Source: Mycobacterium gastri (GTDB lineage Bacteria > Actinomycetota > Actinomycetes > Mycobacteriales > Mycobacteriaceae). From it: DNA of 64,000 nucleotides. Under the pieces are notes generated by a model. It was not told the origin of the DNA. It saw nothing but the letters and a program-made list of their open reading frames with translations, and made no database searches. This document shows, piece by piece, positions 54,031 through 63,978 of the stretch. The translations under genes were made by a program, and so were the position numbers. The number at the start of each line of letters is the position of its first letter. Positions within the stretch are counted from its first letter, which is position 1. Where the stretch lies: the NCBI RefSeq assembly GCF_002102175.1, contig NZ_LQOX01000055.1, positions 1-64,000 of the forward strand, read 5' to 3'.

Positions 54031-56319
54031 TCACCGCAGCTGGATCGTCACCTCCTTGATGGTGGCGTTGAACGGGAAGGTGCCCTCATAGGTGTCAGCG
54101 GCCGGGGTGCCGCCGTCGAGCCCGATGTCCAGTCCTTCGTCGGCGCTGAACCCCAGCGGAACGGTCCGCTCGATACGTGATTCAGCTGCCTGGCACCCGT
54201 CCACCAGCAGTCTCGCGACACCACCTTTGCCCAGACCTCGACCTACATAGTCGAATTCGACCGCGACGGTCGAGTTGCCCGCGGGCAGGGGCGTTGCTGC
54301 GGCGATGGTCGTGTATTTCGATCCGAAATAGTTGTACGTGAACTTGGCCAGTCCATTCTGGACGTAGAGAGCCAGACCGGCGAAGTAGCCGCCGGCGGCC
54401 AACAGAACCCCCTCGACCGTTTCTCCACCGGGAGTGTCTATCTCGGCGGTAATCGAGTAGGACCGATTGAAGGCGGACCGAATGATGTCCTCGGGCATGC
54501 GGATTGATCCTTGGCCGAACGAAATCGAGGTTCGCTGGCCCAGAACCGTCGGCCGCGCACCGATCGCCCGCGCGGGGCCGCGGTCGTCGAGCGGAAAGAC
54601 ATGGTTTTTCTCGGCTTCAGCGTCGAATAGTGCCTTCAACTCCGCAAGCCGATCGGGGTGCTGGGCGGAAAGGTCAACGGCTTGACTGTAGTCCCGCGAC
54701 AGGTCGTAGAGTTCCCAGCGGTCATCGGAGAAGGCGGGCATGGTCGAACCAGGTTGCCACTGGATCTTGCCGTGATAGGTGCAGGCCATCCAGTCATCGT
54801 GATAGATCCCACGGATGCCTTTTATCTCGAAATACTGGGTGCGGCGCCGGTCCGGGGCGGCCGCGTCGTCAAATGTATACGCCAGGCTGATGCCGTCGTA
54901 GGGCTGCTGCGCCACGCCGTTGACCGTCGTGGGCGCCGGAATTCCGGCGGCTTGCAAGATGGTTGGGGCGATGTCGATGACGTGGTGAAATTGCGAACGC
55001 AGCCCGCCGCCGTCGTTGATCCGTTGTGGCCAGGTCACGATCATCGGATTGCGGGTGCCACCGAAATGACTGGCGAACTGCTTGGTGAACTGGAACGGGG
55101 TGCACATCGCCCAGGCGAAGCCGACCGGATACTCGTTGCTGGCTTTCGGGCCGCCGAATTCGTCGATCTTCGACAAGACGATCTCGGGGTCTTCTTGGAG
55201 GCCGTTCAACGTCACCATTTCGTTGAAGACACCGGTGATCCCGCCGGCGGCAGCTGCGCCGTTGTCACCGATGATGTAGACGAACATCGTGTTGTCCCAG
55301 ACACTCATGTCCTTGAGCGCGGTGACTATCCGACCGATCTCGTGATCGGTGTGGGCAAGGAATCCGGCGTAGACCTCCATAAGCCGCGACGCGATTCGCT
55401 GCTGCTCTTCTGACATCGTGTCCCAGGCGGGTATCGATTCGTGGCGTGGGGTCAACGCGGCATCTGCCGGGATCACGCCCAGTTCCTGCTGCCGGGAATA
55501 GATTTCCTGACGCAGCTTGTCCCAGCCGGCGGCGAATCGGCCACGAAACGGTTCGCTCCATTCTGGGGCCACGTGGTGCGGCGCGTGGGTGGCGCCGGGC
55601 GCCCAGTAGACGAAAAACGGTCGGTCGGGCGACATGGCCTGCTGCCGATGTACCCATTCGATCATCCGATCCGCGAGATCCGTCGTAAGGTGGTAGTTCT
55701 CAACGTCTTCGGGCCGTTCGACCGGCGTCGTGCCGTGATACAAGCCCGGGTTGTATTGGTGGGCTTCGCCGCCCATGAATCCGTAGAACTCTTCAAAACC
55801 CATCCCGGTCGGCCACCGATCGAACGGGCCGGCCGGACTTACCTCCCATACCGGGGTGTTGTGCCATTTGCCGAAGGCTGCTGTGCTGTAGCCGTTTTGG
55901 CGGAGCGTCTCGGCAATGGTAGCGGCAGATTTGGGGATGATGCTGTTGTAGCCGTCGTACCCGGTGGCCCATTCGGTGATGTTGCCGGTGTTGACCGCGT
56001 GATGGTTCCTGCCGGTCATCAGGGCGGCGCGAGTGGGAGAGCACAAGGCGGTCGTGTGAAACCGGTTGTACCTCAGCCCTTCCCGCGCCAACGCATCGCC
56101 GGTTGGGGTCGGCACCGGGCCACCGAACGTCGCGGTGGCGCCGAAGCCGACATCGTCGAGCAGGACGATCACCACATTCGGCGCGTTCTGTGGTGGGCGG
56201 ATGGGAGTGATCGTCGGCATTGTCGACTCCGACACGGTACGTCCGGCTTTCCCGCCGGTCGGTGTGTCCGGCAACGGTAGCCGGGTCCGATCGGGGATGC
56301 TGGTCGCGTCGTGCGTCAC
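54031..56319 (-). CDS. Arylsulfatase
   Basis: Type I sulfatase of 762 aa that hydrolyses sulfate esters. The metal site starts VVIVLLDDVGFGATATFGG, and TTALCSPTRAALMTGRNHH contains CxPxR, whose Cys becomes formylglycine. The C-terminal 180 residues (from about IRMPEDIIRSAFNRSYSI) are a beta-rich, lectin-like domain. GTG 56319 is chosen because GAGGAG lies a few nt upstream; the open frame beyond would run into the methyltransferase gene. AtsD/AtsB-like enzymes occur in M. tuberculosis. No signal peptide is evident. This gene is an insertion relative to the ileS-dinX order that I recall. Confidence 0.9.
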   Translation of the reverse strand: MTHDATSIPDRTRLPLPDTPTGGKAGRTVSESTMPTITPIRPPQNAPNVVIVLLDDVGFGATATFGGPVPTPTGDALAREGLRYNRFHTTALCSPTRAALMTGRNHHAVNTGNITEWATGYDGYNSIIPKSAATIAETLRQNGYSTAAFGKWHNTPVWEVSPAGPFDRWPTGMGFEEFYGFMGGEAHQYNPGLYHGTTPVERPEDVENYHLTTDLADRMIEWVHRQQAMSPDRPFFVYWAPGATHAPHHVAPEWSEPFRGRFAAGWDKLRQEIYSRQQELGVIPADAALTPRHESIPAWDTMSEEQQRIASRLMEVYAGFLAHTDHEIGRIVTALKDMSVWDNTMFVYIIGDNGAAAAGGITGVFNEMVTLNGLQEDPEIVLSKIDEFGGPKASNEYPVGFAWAMCTPFQFTKQFASHFGGTRNPMIVTWPQRINDGGGLRSQFHHVIDIAPTILQAAGIPAPTTVNGVAQQPYDGISLAYTFDDAAAPDRRRTQYFEIKGIRGIYHDDWMACTYHGKIQWQPGSTMPAFSDDRWELYDLSRDYSQAVDLSAQHPDRLAELKALFDAEAEKNHVFPLDDRGPARAIGARPTVLGQRTSISFGQGSIRMPEDIIRSAFNRSYSITAEIDTPGGETVEGVLLAAGGYFAGLALYVQNGLAKFTYNYFGSKYTTIAAATPLPAGNSTVAVEFDYVGRGLGKGGVARLLVDGCQAAESRIERTVPLGFSADEGLDIGLDGGTPAADTYEGTFPFNATIKEVTIQLR

Positions 56320-56413
56320 GGCTCTCCTCAACTTCGGTTGGGATTGGCTGATGCTGTGCGGACACGGTAGCGACAAGGGCTGCCGACTCGATCTGGGGCG
56401 TTGGTCACTGGCG

Positions 56414-56986
56414 TCAAGCCGCGGGTTTGATCGCCCGCCAGCGTTGCCTGCGGGCGCGAACCTCAACATCGACATCGCGAAAACCCGCTGTGCGCAAGCG
56501 ATCCGGCAAGGTCGCCGGTGGGATCGGGTTGCAGGTATCGCGCAGGTGCAACAAGTTGAACACCAGCGACGGCACGCCGTCGCTGCCGGCGAAGACGCCG
56601 CCCGGGCGCAGCACCCGGAAGGCTTCGGCGAACAGCCGGTTTTGCAGGTTAACGGTCGGCACGTGGTGCAGCATGGTGAACGACACCACGGAGCTGAACT
56701 CGTCGGCGGGCAGTCTGGTGGCGGTGCCGTCGCCGATGATGATGCGCGCCCGGTCTCCGTACAGTTCCTGCAGCCGCTGCGCCAGCGGGGCATCGATCTC
56801 GACAGCAGTCAGGTTCGGCGTCTTGTCGACCAGGACCCGAAGAAATGCGCCGTATCCTGGTCCGATCTCGAGGGTGTTGTCGCCCAGGTCCACATCGGCG
56901 AGCACCCATGGCAAGACCTGGCTTTCGACTTCCCTGGCCCAGCGGTCGGAGTTACAGCACAACCGGTGAACCAGATTCATCGCCAT
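56414..56986 (-). CDS. SAM-dependent methyltransferase
   Basis: Class I methyltransferase of 190 aa. The SAM motif is [19 protein letters not shown], followed by LTAVEID (acidic residue at the ribose), [20 protein letters not shown] and [17 protein letters not shown] 56986 or ATG 56980. It lies 94 bp upstream of the sulfatase on the same strand and may be co-transcribed, and is divergent from dinX. The substrate is unknown; the short length fits small-molecule or lipid methyltransferases. Confidence 0.82.
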   Translation of the reverse strand: MAMNLVHRLCCNSDRWAREVESQVLPWVLADVDLGDNTLEIGPGYGAFLRVLVDKTPNLTAVEIDAPLAQRLQELYGDRARIIIGDGTATRLPADEFSSVVSFTMLHHVPTVNLQNRLFAEAFRVLRPGGVFAGSDGVPSLVFNLLHLRDTCNPIPPATLPDRLRTAGFRDVDVEVRARRQRWRAIKPAA

Positions 56987-57069
56987 ACCGACTGACGTTA
57001 GACGACGGACGCTTCGGACGCTTCAGACGGTTTCGGCGGTTCCGGCAGCCGCGAATAGCATTGCCCGTT

Positions 57070-58482
57070 GTGGAGTCCCGTTGGGTGCTGCACCTGGACA
57101 TGGACGCGTTCTTTGCCTCGGTCGAACAACTCACCCGTCCTACGCTCCGGGGCCGGCCCGTATTGGTGGGTGGCCTCGGCGGGCGCGGTGTGGTCGCCGG
57201 CGCCAGCTACGAGGCGAGAGTTTTCGGCGCCCGCTCGGCCATGCCGATGCACCAGGCCCGCCGGCTGATCGGCGTCACGGCGGTGGTGTTGCCGCCGCGC
57301 GGTGTGGTGTACGGAGTGGCCAGCCGCCGGGTGTTCGACACCGTGCGCAGCCTGGTTCCCGTCGTCGAGCAGCTGTCTTTCGACGAGGCCTTCGGGGAAC
57401 CGCCCCAACTCGCCGCGGCCGCGGCCGAGGACGTCGAGACGTTCTGTGAAGCCTTGCGGCGAAGGGTGCGCGAGGAGACCGGACTGGTTGCCTCGGTCGG
57501 GGCGGGCTCGGGCAAGCAGATCGCCAAGATCGCTTCCGGTTTGGCCAAGCCCGACGGCATTCGAGTGGTCCGCCGGGAGGAAGAACTGCGGCTGCTGCAC
57601 GGCTTGCCGGTGCGGCGATTGTGGGGAATCGGCCCGGTTGCCGAGGATAAGCTGCATCGACTCGGCGTCGAGACCGTAGGGCAGCTGGCCGCATTGACCG
57701 ACGTCGAGGTGGCCAACATCCTCGGCGCGACCGTCGGGCCCGCACTGCACCGGCTGGCCCGCGGTATCGACGACCGGCCCGTTGCCGAGCGAGCCGAAGC
57801 CAAACAGATCAGCGCCGAGTCCACTTTCGCCGCCGACCTGACCACCTTCGAGCAGCTGCGTGAGGCGATCGACCCGATCGCCGAACACGCGTATCAACGC
57901 CTGCTGCGCGACGGCCGCGGAGCTCGTACCGTCACCGTGAAGCTGAAGAAGGCGGACATGAGCACGCTGACCCGTTCGGCGACCATGCCCTACCCGACCA
58001 CCGAGGCGGGGGCGCTGATCGCGGTGGCCCGGCGGCTGCTGCTGGACCCCGTTGAGATCGGGCCGATTCGCCTTCTCGGCGTTGGTTTTTCGGGGCTCAG
58101 CGAGGTGCAGCAGGAGTCGCTGTTCCCCGCCTTGGACCTGTCACCGGATACGGCCGAGGAAGCCGAGCACGACTTCCCGACATTACGGGCCGCGCAATTC
58201 AGCGGACCGGACAGCGCCGGATGGCGCATCGGCGACGACGTTGCCCACCCGGAATTCGGACATGGGTGGGTGCAGGGGGCCGGCCACGGCGTGGTCACCG
58301 TCCGGTTCGAGACCCGTGGCTCGGGTCCGGGCCCGGCGCGGACCTTTCCCATCGACACCGGCGACCTCGCCGTCGCCAACCCGGTCGACAGCCTGGACTG
58401 GCCGGACTATGTCGGCCGACTGCGGGTCGACGAGCCGACCGGCGTCTCAGCCCCAGCGGTCGATGACCTCGGCGACCGGTAG
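57070..58482 (+). CDS. dinX: DNA polymerase IV (DinX/DinB type)
   Basis: Y-family translesion DNA polymerase of 470 aa. Catalytic motifs are [14 protein letters not shown] and SFDEAFGEP, with the steric gate in FASVEQL and the little-finger domain after residue 240. GTG 57070 ([12 protein letters not shown]) is used because the polymerase fold begins there. Beyond the polymerase (from about residue 385) is an extra domain with [20 protein letters not shown], resembling the small beta domain at the end of UvrD/PcrA helicases. The last 36 bp overlap the convergent ansA gene. By position it matches Rv1537 (dinX). Confidence 0.9.
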   Translation: MESRWVLHLDMDAFFASVEQLTRPTLRGRPVLVGGLGGRGVVAGASYEARVFGARSAMPMHQARRLIGVTAVVLPPRGVVYGVASRRVFDTVRSLVPVVEQLSFDEAFGEPPQLAAAAAEDVETFCEALRRRVREETGLVASVGAGSGKQIAKIASGLAKPDGIRVVRREEELRLLHGLPVRRLWGIGPVAEDKLHRLGVETVGQLAALTDVEVANILGATVGPALHRLARGIDDRPVAERAEAKQISAESTFAADLTTFEQLREAIDPIAEHAYQRLLRDGRGARTVTVKLKKADMSTLTRSATMPYPTTEAGALIAVARRLLLDPVEIGPIRLLGVGFSGLSEVQQESLFPALDLSPDTAEEAEHDFPTLRAAQFSGPDSAGWRIGDDVAHPEFGHGWVQGAGHGVVTVRFETRGSGPGPARTFPIDTGDLAVANPVDSLDWPDYVGRLRVDEPTGVSAPAVDDLGDR

Positions 58483-59385
58483 CCCGGCCGCCAGCGCGGC
58501 CATCAACAACACCCGGGCCTGCGACGGTGGCAGCCGTGGCACCATCACCGCGCCGGCGTCCACCAGATCGTGCCCGGGACCATAGCCGGCGCCCACCCGG
58601 GCGCCGGGGACCCGGGTTGAGACCGCGACCACCACCCCGTCGCCGCAGTGCCGGCGCACCGCGTCGATCACCGCCGACCCGGCATTTCCCGAACCCAGTG
58701 CCTCCAGCACGATGGCGCGGGCGCCGGCGGCCACATACGCGTCCAGCGCGACGGCGTCACTTCCCGGATACACCGCGACGATATCGACCCGCGGCGCCTC
58801 GGCGGCGCGCAGCTCGCCGAGGCACGGGCGTGCTTTGCGGCGGGAGATTGTCACCGTGCCGGCGACGGCTCCGAGCAGTTCGCCGGCGAACCCGCTCAGG
58901 TCGTCGGTGGCCACCTTGCGCAGGCCCAGCGGTTGCAGGACCCGGCCTGCGAAACACACCAGCACGCCATGGTCGCGGACTGTCGCGTCGGCTGCCAGCG
59001 TCAGCGCGTCGCGCAGATTGACCGGACCGTCCGCGTCGGCGGCGTCGGCGCTGCGCATGGCGCCGGTGATGACCACCGGGGTGTCGCCGGAGTAGGTGAG
59101 GTCCAGCCAGAGCGCGGTTTCTTCCAGGGTGTCGGTGCCGTGCGTGATAACAACACCGACTGCACCGCCATCGGCGGCGGCTTGGACCGCGGCGCGGATG
59201 CGATCCCAATCGGCCGGGGTCAACAGCGAACTGTCGAGTGCCATCAGGTCCACGACATCGATGTCGAGGTCTGAACCGGCCGTCGCGGTCAGTTCCGCCC
59301 CGCTGCGCGACGGACGGCGCACTCCGTCGGCGCCGGTGCTGGTGGCGATCGTCCCTCCGGTGGTGATGACGGTGAGGCGGCCCAT
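58447..59385 (-). CDS. ansA: L-asparaginase
   Basis: Type I/II asparaginase of 312 aa converting asparagine to aspartate and ammonia. The nucleophile Thr is in [13 protein letters not shown] and the second catalytic Thr-Asp pair in [21 protein letters not shown] 59385 starts [11 protein letters not shown]; an ATG six codons upstream is also in frame. It is transcribed against dinX with overlapping 3' ends and diverges from lspA, as in the Rv1537-Rv1539 region. No signal peptide is seen, so it is probably cytosolic. Confidence 0.93.
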   Translation of the reverse strand: MGRLTVITTGGTIATSTGADGVRRPSRSGAELTATAGSDLDIDVVDLMALDSSLLTPADWDRIRAAVQAAADGGAVGVVITHGTDTLEETALWLDLTYSGDTPVVITGAMRSADAADADGPVNLRDALTLAADATVRDHGVLVCFAGRVLQPLGLRKVATDDLSGFAGELLGAVAGTVTISRRKARPCLGELRAAEAPRVDIVAVYPGSDAVALDAYVAAGARAIVLEALGSGNAGSAVIDAVRRHCGDGVVVAVSTRVPGARVGAGYGPGHDLVDAGAVMVPRLPPSQARVLLMAALAAGLPVAEVIDRWG

Positions 59386-59428
59386 GCTGGGATCATCCCG
59401 CATGTGGGCGCTGTCACTGGACTAGGGG

Positions 59429-60076
59429 ATGATGGTGTCCGTGCCTGACGAACCAACAGGATCGGCCGATCCGCCGACTACGGCGGGGGATACCGGGGAA
59501 TCTGAGGCTTCCGCGCCGCCGCCTCCGAGGCGGCTGCGCTTGCTGCTGTCGGTCGCGGCGATCGTGCTGGCCCTGGACATCGTCACCAAGGTGCTGGCCG
59601 TCAAGCTGCTGCCGCCTGGCCAGCCGGTTTCGATTGTCGGGGACACGGTGACGTGGACGTTGGTGCGCAATTCCGGAGCCGCGTTCTCCATGGCGACCGG
59701 CTACACCTGGGTCTTGACGCTGATCGCGACGGGCGTCGTGGTGGGCATCTTCTGGATGGGACGACGGCTGGTGTCACCCTGGTGGGCGCTGGGGCTGGGG
59801 ATGATTCTGGGCGGCGCGATGGGCAATCTGGTTGATCGCTTCTTCCGGGCCCCGGGGCCGCTTCGGGGACATGTCGTCGACTTCTTGTCGGTCGGCTGGT
59901 GGCCGGTGTTCAATGTCGCCGACCCGTCGGTGGTCGGTGGCGCGATCCTGCTGGTGGTCCTGTCGATCCTGGGCTTCGATTTCGACTCGGTAGGCCGGCG
60001 CAGACTCGAACGTGCCGCGCCGAGTCGGCGCAAGGCCGACGGGGACACCGGCCGGCGCAAGGCCGATCAGCACTGA
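59429..60076 (+). CDS. lspA: Lipoprotein signal peptidase
   Basis: Membrane aspartic protease of 215 aa that removes signal peptides from prolipoproteins. Four hydrophobic segments are visible. The catalytic Asp residues lie in GNLVDRFFR and [11 protein letters not shown]. Other family residues are in [10 protein letters not shown] and [11 protein letters not shown]. The N-terminal 35 residues are a Pro/Glu-rich cytosolic extension and the C-terminal 25 a basic tail, both common in mycobacteria. The stop overlaps the pseudouridine synthase start (TGATG). Confidence 0.95.
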   Translation: MMVSVPDEPTGSADPPTTAGDTGESEASAPPPPRRLRLLLSVAAIVLALDIVTKVLAVKLLPPGQPVSIVGDTVTWTLVRNSGAAFSMATGYTWVLTLIATGVVVGIFWMGRRLVSPWWALGLGMILGGAMGNLVDRFFRAPGPLRGHVVDFLSVGWWPVFNVADPSVVGGAILLVVLSILGFDFDSVGRRRLERAAPSRRKADGDTGRRKADQH

Positions 60077-61002
60077 TGACCGACCGCTCGATGCCTGTCC
60101 CGGAGGGATTGGCGGGCCTGCGCGTCGATGCCGGTCTGGCCCGTCTGCTCGGGCTTTCCCGCAGCGCCGTGGCGGCCATCGCCGAGGGCGGCGGCGTGCA
60201 CCTGGACGGTGTGCCGGCGGGCAAGTCCGACCGCCTGACGTCGGGCGCATGGCTGCAGGTTCGGCTGCCCGAGGCGCCGCCACCGCTGGAAAACACACCC
60301 GTTGACATCGAAGGCATGACGATTCTGTATTCCGACGACGACATCGTCGCCGTCGACAAACCAGCCGCTGTCGCCGCACACGCATCTGTGGGCTGGACGG
60401 GTCCGACCGTGCTCGGCGGTCTTACTGCGGCGGGTTACCGCATCACCACATCCGGTGTGCACGAGCGGCAGGGCATCGTGCATCGCCTCGACGTCGGCAC
60501 CTCCGGGGTGATGGTGGTGGCGCTGTCGGAACGGGCGTACACCGTGCTGAAGCGGGCGTTCAAGCACCGCACCGTCGAGAAGCGCTATCACGCTCTGGTG
60601 CAGGGACACCCCGATCCTTCCAGCGGGACGATCGACGCGCCGATCGGCCGCCGCCGCGGTCCCGAATGGAAGTTCGCGGTCACCACGAACGGCCGCCACA
60701 GCGTGACCCACTACGACACCATCGAGGCCTATGTCGCCGCCAGCCTGCTCGACGTCGAGCTGGAGACCGGACGCACTCACCAGATACGGGTGCATTTCGC
60801 CGCGCTGCGCCATCCGTGCTGTGGCGACCTGGTGTACGGAGCCGACCCCAAGCTGGCGAAAAGGCTTGGCCTGGAACGGCAATGGTTGCACGCCCGGTCG
60901 CTGGCCTTCGCCCACCCGGCCGATGGCCGGCGGGTGGAGATCGTCAGCCCCTACCCGCCGGATCTTCAGCACGCGCTGGATGTGTTACGAGCCGAGGGGT
61001 GA
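60076..61002 (+). CDS. RluA/RluD-family pseudouridine synthase
   Basis: RNA pseudouridine synthase of 308 aa (Rv1540-like). An N-terminal S4 domain ([21 protein letters not shown]) precedes the catalytic core. The catalytic Asp is in [16 protein letters not shown], and the C-terminal [18 protein letters not shown] is diagnostic. The start overlaps lspA by one base, so the two are translationally coupled, an arrangement widely conserved in bacteria. Likely target is 23S rRNA. Confidence 0.93.
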   Translation: MTDRSMPVPEGLAGLRVDAGLARLLGLSRSAVAAIAEGGGVHLDGVPAGKSDRLTSGAWLQVRLPEAPPPLENTPVDIEGMTILYSDDDIVAVDKPAAVAAHASVGWTGPTVLGGLTAAGYRITTSGVHERQGIVHRLDVGTSGVMVVALSERAYTVLKRAFKHRTVEKRYHALVQGHPDPSSGTIDAPIGRRRGPEWKFAVTTNGRHSVTHYDTIEAYVAASLLDVELETGRTHQIRVHFAALRHPCCGDLVYGADPKLAKRLGLERQWLHARSLAFAHPADGRRVEIVSPYPPDLQHALDVLRAEG

Positions 61003-61087
61003 ACCGGCCCGGTTCGCACGCGTGTCGATCTGATGGCGCGTCAATCGTCATACCGGTGACACCATCGAGTCGGAAAGAAACATCGTC

Positions 61088-61284
61088 ATGCAGTACTGCC
61101 TCTACTCATGCACTATCAGGAGGGCGGCGAGATCGGGCTGAGCGAGGAAGACGTGGCCCCCGCGCGGGCGGCGTTTGCCAAGTATGCCGAGGACGGTTGG
61201 GTCCTCACCGTGGCCCGTAACCGGCTGCGCGAACCGGTGGAAATCACACGGTTACCGGTTGACCGGTGCGCTCGACGAAACTGA
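61088..61284 (+). pseudogene. YciI-like protein fragment, frameshifted
   Basis: ATG 61088 opens MQYCL, then the frame is lost; one frame over, from 61108, MHYQEGGEIGLSEEDVAPAR and AAFAKYAEDG continue as the N-terminal half of a YciI/DGPF-type protein. The sequence then departs from the family and stops at 61284. A small deletion near 61102 and a truncated 3' end make it a pseudogene. Its 3' end overlaps the antisense globin relic. Confidence 0.55.
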
Positions 61285-61631
61285 TTCTGCCGCAGCCGAA
61301 TCCATCGATGACCTGGCGGCGATCCCGGATCGCCGCCGCGAGCTGATGTCGTCCGACGCGACATCGGCGGCCAGCGGTGAGATCGTTTTCAGGATTTCGG
61401 TGATCGTCTCAGCGGGGACGCCGGCCGCGGCCAGCGCGTCGCCCAAGTGCCCGGCCACCAGGGTGAAGTGGTGCATGGTGATGCCACGGCCCTGATGCAC
61501 CTGCTTCATGGGCGCACCGGTATATGGCTCCGGCCCGCCCAGCGCCGCGGCGATTGCTGTGGAACGCCGATGCCGGCCTGCGGGTCGGCCAGGCGCATGG
61601 CGGACTCGCATGCCGACAGGTTGGTCCCGCT
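61252..61631 (-). pseudogene. glbN: Truncated haemoglobin N (glbN) remnant
   Basis: The frame contains [40 protein letters not shown] and [13 protein letters not shown], the C-terminal half of mycobacterial trHbN, including the proximal-His helix. Only the SGTN tetrad (61620-61631) survives from the region before it, in another frame and with extra bases between. The B-E helices with the distal Tyr-Gln pair are gone. In M. tuberculosis glbN (Rv1542c) occupies this exact slot between Rv1540 and Rv1543. NO-dioxygenase function from this locus is therefore lost. Confidence 0.8.
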
Positions 61632-61704
61632 CATTGACCGATGCCCTAGGTTTGCTTCATGACCAGTGCCACATCCACCACACCGCCATCAGGAGCGACG
61701 ACCG

Positions 61705-62730
61705 ATGAATCTTGGTGACTTAGCCAACCTCGTTGAGAAGCCGTTCGCGACGGTGTCCAACATCGTCAACACGCCGAACTCCGCCGGGCGATATCGGCCC
61801 TTCTATCTGAGGAATCTGCTCGACGCGGTGCAAGGCCGGACACTGCGCGACGCGGTTGAGGGCAAGATCGTCCTCATCACCGGCGGGTCGTCGGGGATCG
61901 GCGAGGCGGCCGCGAAGAAGATCGCCGAAGCCGGGGGCGTGGTGGTACTGGTCGCGCGAACCCGGGAGAACCTGGAAAAGGTCGCCTCGGACATTCGGGC
62001 AATCCGCGGCAATGGCGGGGCGGCGCACGTGTACCCGTGTGATCTGTCGGACATGGCCGCCATTGCTACGATGGCCGACCAGGTGCTCGCCGATCTGGGA
62101 CGGGTCGACATTCTGATCAACAACGCGGGCAGGTCAATTCGGCGCTCGCTGGAGCTGTCCTACGACCGGATTCACGACTACCAGCGGACCATGCAACTGA
62201 ATTATCTGGGTGCGGTCCAGCTCATCCTCAAGTTCATTCCCGGCATGCGGGAACGCAAGTTCGGGCAGATCATCAACGTCTCCTCGGTCGGGGTGCAGAC
62301 TCGGGCACCGCGCTTCGGCGCCTACATCGCCAGCAAGGCCGCCTTGGACAGCCTGTGCGACGCGCTGCAAGCCGAGACGGTCAACGACAACGTCCGGTTC
62401 ACCACGGTGCATATGGCCCTGGTGCGGACGCCGATGATCAGCCCGACCACGATCTACGACAAATTCCCCACGTTGACCCCGGATCAGGCGGCCGGTGTGA
62501 TCACCGACGCGATCGTGCACCGGCCGCGACGGGCAAGCTCGCCATTTGGCCAGTTCGCGGCTGTGGCCGACGCCGTCAACCCGGCCGTCATGGACCGGGT
62601 ACGCAACCGGGCGTTCAGCATGTTCAGGGATTCCGCTGCGGCCAAAGGAGGCGAATCCCCAACGGACACTACAGAACTCGACAAGAGAAGCGAAACGTTC
62701 GTCCAGGCGACCCGAGGGATACATTGGTGA
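61705..62730 (+). CDS. Short-chain fatty acyl reductase/dehydrogenase (Rv1543-like)
   Basis: SDR-superfamily oxidoreductase of 341 aa. The NADP-binding motif is VLITGGSSGIGEAAAKKIAE, NNAG follows at ILINNAGRSIRRS, and the catalytic Tyr-Lys are in GAYIASKAALDSL. An N-terminal extension of about 50 residues and the C-terminal tail (FSMFRDSAAAKGG) are those of the mycobacterial fatty-acyl-CoA reductase-like SDRs. ATG 61705 was chosen over the longer frame. It is followed 4 bp later by a second SDR, as in Rv1543-Rv1544. Confidence 0.9.
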   Translation: MNLGDLANLVEKPFATVSNIVNTPNSAGRYRPFYLRNLLDAVQGRTLRDAVEGKIVLITGGSSGIGEAAAKKIAEAGGVVVLVARTRENLEKVASDIRAIRGNGGAAHVYPCDLSDMAAIATMADQVLADLGRVDILINNAGRSIRRSLELSYDRIHDYQRTMQLNYLGAVQLILKFIPGMRERKFGQIINVSSVGVQTRAPRFGAYIASKAALDSLCDALQAETVNDNVRFTTVHMALVRTPMISPTTIYDKFPTLTPDQAAGVITDAIVHRPRRASSPFGQFAAVADAVNPAVMDRVRNRAFSMFRDSAAAKGGESPTDTTELDKRSETFVQATRGIHW

Positions 62731-62734
62731 CATC

Positions 62735-63538
62735 ATGAGTCTTCCTAAACCGAACAAGCAGGCCACCGTCGTCATCACCGGTGCTTCTTCCGGTATCGGA
62801 GTCGAACTGGCTCGCGGTCTGGCCCGCCGCGGCTTTCCGCTGATGCTGGTGGCGCGACGCCGGGAGCGCCTCGAGGAGCTCGCTCATCAAATGCGCGGGG
62901 AATTCTCGGTAGGGGTCGAGGTTTTGCCGCTCGATCTGGCCGATGCGCAAGCCAGAGCACAGCTGGCCGATCGCCTGGGTACCGACGAGATCGCCGGTCT
63001 GTGCAATAGCGCGGGCTTCGGCACCAGCGGCCGTTTCTACGAGCTGTCCCCGGAACGCGAGAGTGAGCAGGTCACACTCAACGCGCTGGCCCTCATGGAA
63101 CTCACCCGCGCCGCACTGCCCGGCATGGTGGAACGTGGCGCGGGTGCGGTGCTCAACATCGCATCGATCGCCGGCTTCCAGCCGATTCCGTTCATGGCGG
63201 TGTACTCGGCATCCAAGGCCTTTGTCCTGACCTTTTCCGAAGCAGTCCACGAGGAACTACACGGCACCGGTGTGTCGGTGACGGCGTTGTGCCCGGGGCC
63301 GGTGCCTACCGAGTGGGCCGAGATCGCCAGCGCCGAGCGGTTCAGCATTCCCATCGCGCAGGTGTCGCCGCGTGAGGTCGCCGAAGCCGCGATTGCGGGG
63401 ATGCTGGCCGGCAAACGCACTGTGGTGCCGGGCGCGGTGCCCAAGTTGGTCAGCACCGGCGGCAGATTCGCACCGCGTACCCTGTTGCTGCCCGCGATCA
63501 GGATCGGCAACCGGCTGCGTGGGGGACCCGGTCACTGA
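62735..63538 (+). CDS. Short-chain dehydrogenase (Rv1544-like ketoacyl reductase)
   Basis: SDR of 267 aa, the same length as Rv1544. The cofactor motif is VVITGASSGIGVELARGLARR, the NAG position reads NSAGFGTSG, and the catalytic Tyr-Lys are in AVYSASKAFVLTF. It starts 4 bp after the preceding SDR stop, in one operon. Such paired SDRs may reduce acyl or ketoacyl intermediates of wax or lipid metabolism; the exact substrate is unknown. Confidence 0.9.
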   Translation: MSLPKPNKQATVVITGASSGIGVELARGLARRGFPLMLVARRRERLEELAHQMRGEFSVGVEVLPLDLADAQARAQLADRLGTDEIAGLCNSAGFGTSGRFYELSPERESEQVTLNALALMELTRAALPGMVERGAGAVLNIASIAGFQPIPFMAVYSASKAFVLTFSEAVHEELHGTGVSVTALCPGPVPTEWAEIASAERFSIPIAQVSPREVAEAAIAGMLAGKRTVVPGAVPKLVSTGGRFAPRTLLLPAIRIGNRLRGGPGH

Positions 63539-63758
63539 ACGGCGACATCGGTCTCACTGGTCACATCAGTCTCTGAGCGGGTAGGCACGCGATTTGCCCA
63601 CCTCCGCGCGACAACTGGCAGCCGTGCGTGTGCGCGCGCTCCCGGGTTGTCGCTCACAGCGGTCATGGGGCTGCGCCCGATGTGGGGAGACGGAAATCGC
63701 GTGCCGGTGGGGTTGGGTCGGCGCCTGGCGGCGTCGAGTGTGCCGTGGGGTTTTTCGG
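63539..63758. other. Intergenic region before the repeat arrays
   Basis: About 220 bp after the SDR operon with no gene recognised. The whole 63539-64000 stretch contains only the repeat arrays. Open frames across it are produced by the repeats and have no protein-like composition. Confidence 0.5.
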
Positions 63759-63818
63759 GTGTGCGTTGGCGGCGCCGAGTGTGTGCTGGCGGTGCCGAGT
63801 GTGCGTCTGTGGCATCGA
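63759..63818 (-). repeat. 20-bp repeat array, three units (inverted relative to the next)
   Basis: Three contiguous 20-bp units begin at 63759, 63779 and 63799 on the pattern GTGTGCGTNTGGCGGCGCCGA. Read on the minus strand they match the units at 63859-63978. A divergent fourth unit may precede (around 63728). Confidence 0.75.
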
Positions 63819-63858
63819 CATTGCATCCAGGGCGGTGATCGGGCCATTCTTACGCCCT

Positions 63859-63978
63859 GGACGCACAGTCGACGTTACAGACGCACAGTCGATGCCATAG
63901 GCGCACAGTCGACGCCATAGACGCACACTCGACGCCATAGGCGCACGGTCGACGCCACAGGCGCACAGTCGAAACGGC
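63859..63978 (+). repeat. 20-bp repeat array, six units
   Basis: Six head-to-tail 20-bp units of consensus AGGCGCACAGTCGACGCCAT start at 63859 and every 20 bp after. They are the reverse complement of the three-unit array at 63759, separated from it by 40 bp, so the two can pair into a long stem. There are no unique spacers, so this is not CRISPR. The last unit runs into a segment also found near 19093. Confidence 0.85.

Noticed and set aside
56320..56793. Fusion of the sulfatase with an upstream methyltransferase-like frame
   Set aside because: The extension is antisense-like reading of the methyltransferase gene in another frame; GTG 56319 with GAGGAG gives a normal sulfatase.
63759..63978. 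Possible CRISPR array
   Set aside because: The units are contiguous 20-mers with no unique spacers, and no cas gene is present.
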